Positions 61,271-64,000 of a DNA stretch of 64,000 bases are shown here, one piece after another. The stretch's first letter is position 1; each line of letters begins with the position of its first letter. Position numbers and translations under genes: made by a program. The notes under the pieces are model-generated. The model was not told where the DNA came from. It ran no database searches and saw nothing but the letters and a program-made list of their open reading frames with translations. This DNA is from Murdochiella sp. Marseille-P8839 (lineage in GTDB: Bacteria; Bacillota; Clostridia; Tissierellales; Peptoniphilaceae). The stretch is from the NCBI GenBank assembly GCA_019753405.1, contig JAIKLF010000004.1:62001-126000 (forward strand), in the 5' to 3' direction.

Positions 61271-62647
61271 TTATTTCTTCCGAATCAAAATCGCCTTCGG
61301 TGCCAAGGAATTTTCGCGTTTTTCACATTCCTTGCTGAACACCATGCGATCCTGCGCTTCGAAAAGATTCTCAGAAAGAGAACCGCCCGTAATGAACGTC
61401 GTCTTGCCATTTTGCACGAGTTTTGCCAAACGATACTCCCCACCGAAATCCCCTTCAATAGGAGAAGACACGAACGATGAGAAAACGTAGATTTCCAGAT
61501 AATCCTCATCCAGAAAGTCTTCATATGGCGTATCGGATCCCTCTACCACAAATGGAATCGGCGAACCGATATTTTCTCGATCCATGTAGGAGCTGAATTG
61601 CTGCGATGTACGGAAATTCTGCACCACCGAATCGCGATAAAGATCATAAGGATGCAACAACACACCATCTTTATCAATCGGGGCCTTGTCCACGGCATGA
61701 GAAAGCGAAGGATCCATGCGAATATTGAGCGGCTGTAGAGCATTTTCTCCCGTAAAACGCTCACCAATCTTAGCACGCGAAAAACCGCTGTAGACCGCTT
61801 CATCCGAAGCCTGCACCACATAAAGGCTCAACAGATCCTCCACGGCGCTTCCGCGCAAAATGACATTGATGTTTTCCAGCTTCGGTGCCTTCACCGCAGC
61901 GGCACGCGCTTCCGTATCGGCCAACTGTGTCTTCACGACGTCACGCATCTGCTCCACATCAAGAAGGCCGAAGGTATAATCATTAAAGATTTCCACACTC
62001 TCCGTCGCTCCCTTGGCATCCGTCACCAGCTCAAAAACGAAGCGATGCACCGGATACGTCACTTCCGTCCCGGTAGACGTCAGCACATGGCGCGTTCCGT
62101 CCACAGCAAAAAGCTCCACAGAATTAACCTGCGACGACATGCCGTAGTCCGCAAACAGTGCCTCATAAAGCGCATCATACTGCGTTTTCAGCGTCTCCGT
62201 GTTGGAAGGAGACGCCGTATCGGACGACATACTGGACACCGTGTCGGACGCCATGGACGACGTAGATGCCGTGGTTCCCGTATCAGACGGTGTCGACGTC
62301 GAAGAAGGCGCTTTCGCCCGTACATCATTGGTTGCCATCGGATACCACTTGTTTTTCACAAAACACGCGGAGACGATGGCATTATCGATACGTGCCTCGA
62401 TCTCCTCTGCGGAGTCCCCTGCAGAAAGCAGCGCCTCTCCCTTGCCTTTATAGCGTTCGACGCCGTCTTCACCCGCTTCTTCAAAATCAACAAAGACCTC
62501 TACCGTCGTTTCGGTGGTCTCGCAAAGGCGGTTCTGGTCCAGCTTGTTTTTCACAAAGAACAGTTCTGTCGAAGCCAGGTTCTCCTCCGTGACAATCCAG
62601 CCGGCAAGCTCTTTTTTCTTCAATATATTCAAAATCGTTTCCCGCAT
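61271..62647 (-). CDS. TldE/PmbA-family metallopeptidase partner with Ser/Thr-rich insert
   Basis: A 458-residue TldD/PmbA-fold protein, the non-catalytic half of the TldD-TldE peptidase. PmbA-like features are NVILRGSAVEDLL, the SRAKIGERFTGE region, and a C-terminal half with FRTSQQFSSYM. It has no HExxxH motif, as expected for TldE. Residues about 113-152 are a low-complexity Ser/Thr/Asp tract (STSTPSDTGTTASTSS, then MASDTVSS and MSSDTASP as near repeats), which I do not expect in this family. It follows tldD by 9 bases. Confidence 0.85.
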   Translation of the reverse strand: MRETILNILKKKELAGWIVTEENLASTELFFVKNKLDQNRLCETTETTVEVFVDFEEAGEDGVERYKGKGEALLSAGDSAEEIEARIDNAIVSACFVKNKWYPMATNDVRAKAPSSTSTPSDTGTTASTSSMASDTVSSMSSDTASPSNTETLKTQYDALYEALFADYGMSSQVNSVELFAVDGTRHVLTSTGTEVTYPVHRFVFELVTDAKGATESVEIFNDYTFGLLDVEQMRDVVKTQLADTEARAAAVKAPKLENINVILRGSAVEDLLSLYVVQASDEAVYSGFSRAKIGERFTGENALQPLNIRMDPSLSHAVDKAPIDKDGVLLHPYDLYRDSVVQNFRTSQQFSSYMDRENIGSPIPFVVEGSDTPYEDFLDEDYLEIYVFSSFVSSPIEGDFGGEYRLAKLVQNGKTTFITGGSLSENLFEAQDRMVFSKECEKRENSLAPKAILIRKK

Positions 62648-62656
62648 ACGACTCTC

Positions 62657-64000
62657 CTAACTCAGTTTTCCGCGCGCTTTAATATAGGCGCCGCCGGTGG
62701 ACGTCTTGACCCATTCCTTCCAGCCTTTTCCGCAATATCCCGTGCCGGACATCTCCACCTTCGGCGAAACCATGGAAATGGACTTCAATAGATCCGGCAC
62801 ATAGCCCGTCAGATACACCGGACTGACGATTTTACCGGTCAGCTTGCCGTCCTTAATTTCACGTGCCTTTGCGGCCACACACTGGATGCCCCAGTTCTTC
62901 GGATCCTCCATACCGGAATGCATTCCTTCCAACAGATAGCCGTGCGAAATCGACGCAATCATCTCCTCAAGGGAATCCGTCCCACCTTCAAAGAAGGTGT
63001 TGGTCATGCGTGTGTACGCCTTACGCTTATAGCTCTCACGCTTGCCGTTTCCCGTCGGTTCCACGCCCAATTGAAGGGCCGAAAGCGCATCACACATTCC
63101 TCGCTTGAAAATGCCATGGTCAATAATCACCGTATCGTTAGCGAGGCTTCCCTCATCATCAAAAGCGTAACTGGATACCTCATCAATCGCGCTTGCGCCA
63201 TCATGCATGACCACGACATCCGAGGCAACACGCTTATTTAGGTACTCTTCTCCCTTCGCACGGTGCTTCACGAACATATCCATTTCCGTTCCGTGACCGA
63301 AGGCTTCATGCGCAATGAGCCCGGTAAAGTCCGGCTCGCACACAATATCATACTCGCCCGGCTCCACACGCTCCGCAGAAAGAAGCTCCACCGCACGCGC
63401 ACAGACTCCGGGAACTTCCGCTTCCACTTCATCCAAAAGCTCTGATCCCCCCAGAAGAGAAAGCCCCTTATATTCAAACTTTCGTTTTTCGCCATCCGTC
63501 GCCAGCGCAACGATGGTCGCATTGGCATAGGCATACGATTGGTAGAGGTCGCGATTGGGCGAAAGAAAAATCTTATTCACCTGTGTCACAGAATGCGTCA
63601 TCTGTAGGAATGACACCTCTTCACATTTTCCGATGTTGGCATCATGAATAGCCTGCAGGCGTGCCAAAATTTCGCCGGGATCATCGTTTTGAGGTAAGCA
63701 CTTCGCCTCCCCCAGATGGTAGACCGTTGCCGGTTCGTCGCTTGGCGCTTTGGCATAAGGCAGAATCCCCTTGGCCCGGAAGCGCTCCCGATCCTTTTTC
63801 GCAATCTCACGCACGCGATCAACGACATAGGAAACGTCCACCACGTTAAAGGAATATTCGCTTATGCCCGTATCCTGAAATACGCGCACGACGAAACCGC
63901 GTTCCTGATCCATCGACGGCTCAATGGCGGATTTTGTCGTACTCACCTTATACATTTTTCCATCCACATCCGTCCCCAAGACGGAAACATAGGCGAATTC
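62657..64000 (-). CDS. TldD-family metallopeptidase (5' end outside the window)
   Basis: Catalytic half of a TldD-TldE complex that degrades unfolded peptides. The frame is open to the window edge (64000), so about 447 residues are visible and the true N-terminus is missing. The zinc motif is GLIAHEAFGHGTEMD, and the C-terminal region has SPVYLTGYVPDLL and GTGYCGKG. It is upstream of tldE in the same operon. Confidence 0.9.
   Translation of the reverse strand, partial: EFAYVSVLGTDVDGKMYKVSTTKSAIEPSMDQERGFVVRVFQDTGISEYSFNVVDVSYVVDRVREIAKKDRERFRAKGILPYAKAPSDEPATVYHLGEAKCLPQNDDPGEILARLQAIHDANIGKCEEVSFLQMTHSVTQVNKIFLSPNRDLYQSYAYANATIVALATDGEKRKFEYKGLSLLGGSELLDEVEAEVPGVCARAVELLSAERVEPGEYDIVCEPDFTGLIAHEAFGHGTEMDMFVKHRAKGEEYLNKRVASDVVVMHDGASAIDEVSSYAFDDEGSLANDTVIIDHGIFKRGMCDALSALQLGVEPTGNGKRESYKRKAYTRMTNTFFEGGTDSLEEMIASISHGYLLEGMHSGMEDPKNWGIQCVAAKAREIKDGKLTGKIVSPVYLTGYVPDLLKSISMVSPKVEMSGTGYCGKGWKEWVKTSTGGAYIKARGKLS

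Overview
The window looks like chromosome of an anaerobic, low-to-mid G+C Firmicute, most plausibly a Clostridia/Tissierellia (Peptoniphilaceae-like) organism. The evidence is strong AGGAGG ribosome binding sites, a CIRCE-controlled groESL operon, class B sortases, a fused NfnAB-type ferredoxin/NADP+ oxidoreductase, an iron-stress-type flavodoxin, PepF, ComEA and a Firmicute Tad pilus set. A D-aspartate ligase/racemase pair suggests a D-Asp peptidoglycan cross-bridge. The species assignment is inference only. I see no phage, insertion sequence or CRISPR array.

Layout. 0-29 kb is almost entirely minus strand: a partial gene, groESL, two tandem class B sortases, a flavoprotein oxidoreductase, pepF, mutY, an FHA protein with a TadZ-like ATPase, nfnAB, (msrAB on plus), gtrA-smpB, rnr, secG, comEA, rsfS, a nadD-yqeK fusion, and then a compact Tad pilus operon (tadA-tadB-tadC-flp-tadE-tadG-tadE-like plus one hypothetical). 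A roughly 400-base hairpin-rich leader precedes tadA. 29.6-37.2 kb holds an XRE regulator, tRNA-Ala(CGC), a TIM-barrel protein, an iron alcohol dehydrogenase, and an apparent operon brnQ-aspartate racemase-D-aspartate ligase-MATE exporter. 37.5-42.1 kb (plus) is a galactose-type ABC transporter whose binding protein appears circularly permuted and whose permease carries a roughly 230-residue cytoplasmic coiled-coil extension. 42.2-45.7 kb (minus) is feoA-feoB with a Cys-rich membrane protein, with an 11-bp minisatellite between feoA and feoB and two GTTAG-N6-CTAAC palindromes upstream. A third palindrome of this type sits on the promoter of a DUF3793-flavodoxin operon at 50.8 kb, suggesting an iron regulon.

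45.7-47.3 kb and 59.9-61.3 kb are two long gene-free tracts built from the same families of repeats. The core of each is a satellite of 42/44-bp units (about 20 and 14 copies). Each unit contains a TCAGGG...CCCTGA hairpin, and the first array has a higher-order period of about 212-214 bp. Each array lies beyond a strong terminator and appears to sit in untranscribed DNA.

47.3-50.6 kb has a purine permease and an asparagine-synthetase homologue lacking the glutaminase cysteine. 52.4-59.9 kb has a DJ-1 protein, then a plus-strand cluster (D-amino acid aminotransferase, GlpA-like and GlpB-like flavoproteins, DUF1667, an alpha/beta hydrolase), then pdxST with an in-frame Gly-rich repeat in pdxT. 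The window ends in tldE and a truncated tldD on the minus strand.

The most noteworthy items are the paired satellite arrays, the circularly permuted MglB with the extended MglC, the shared iron-type operator, and the Cys-less asparagine synthetase.
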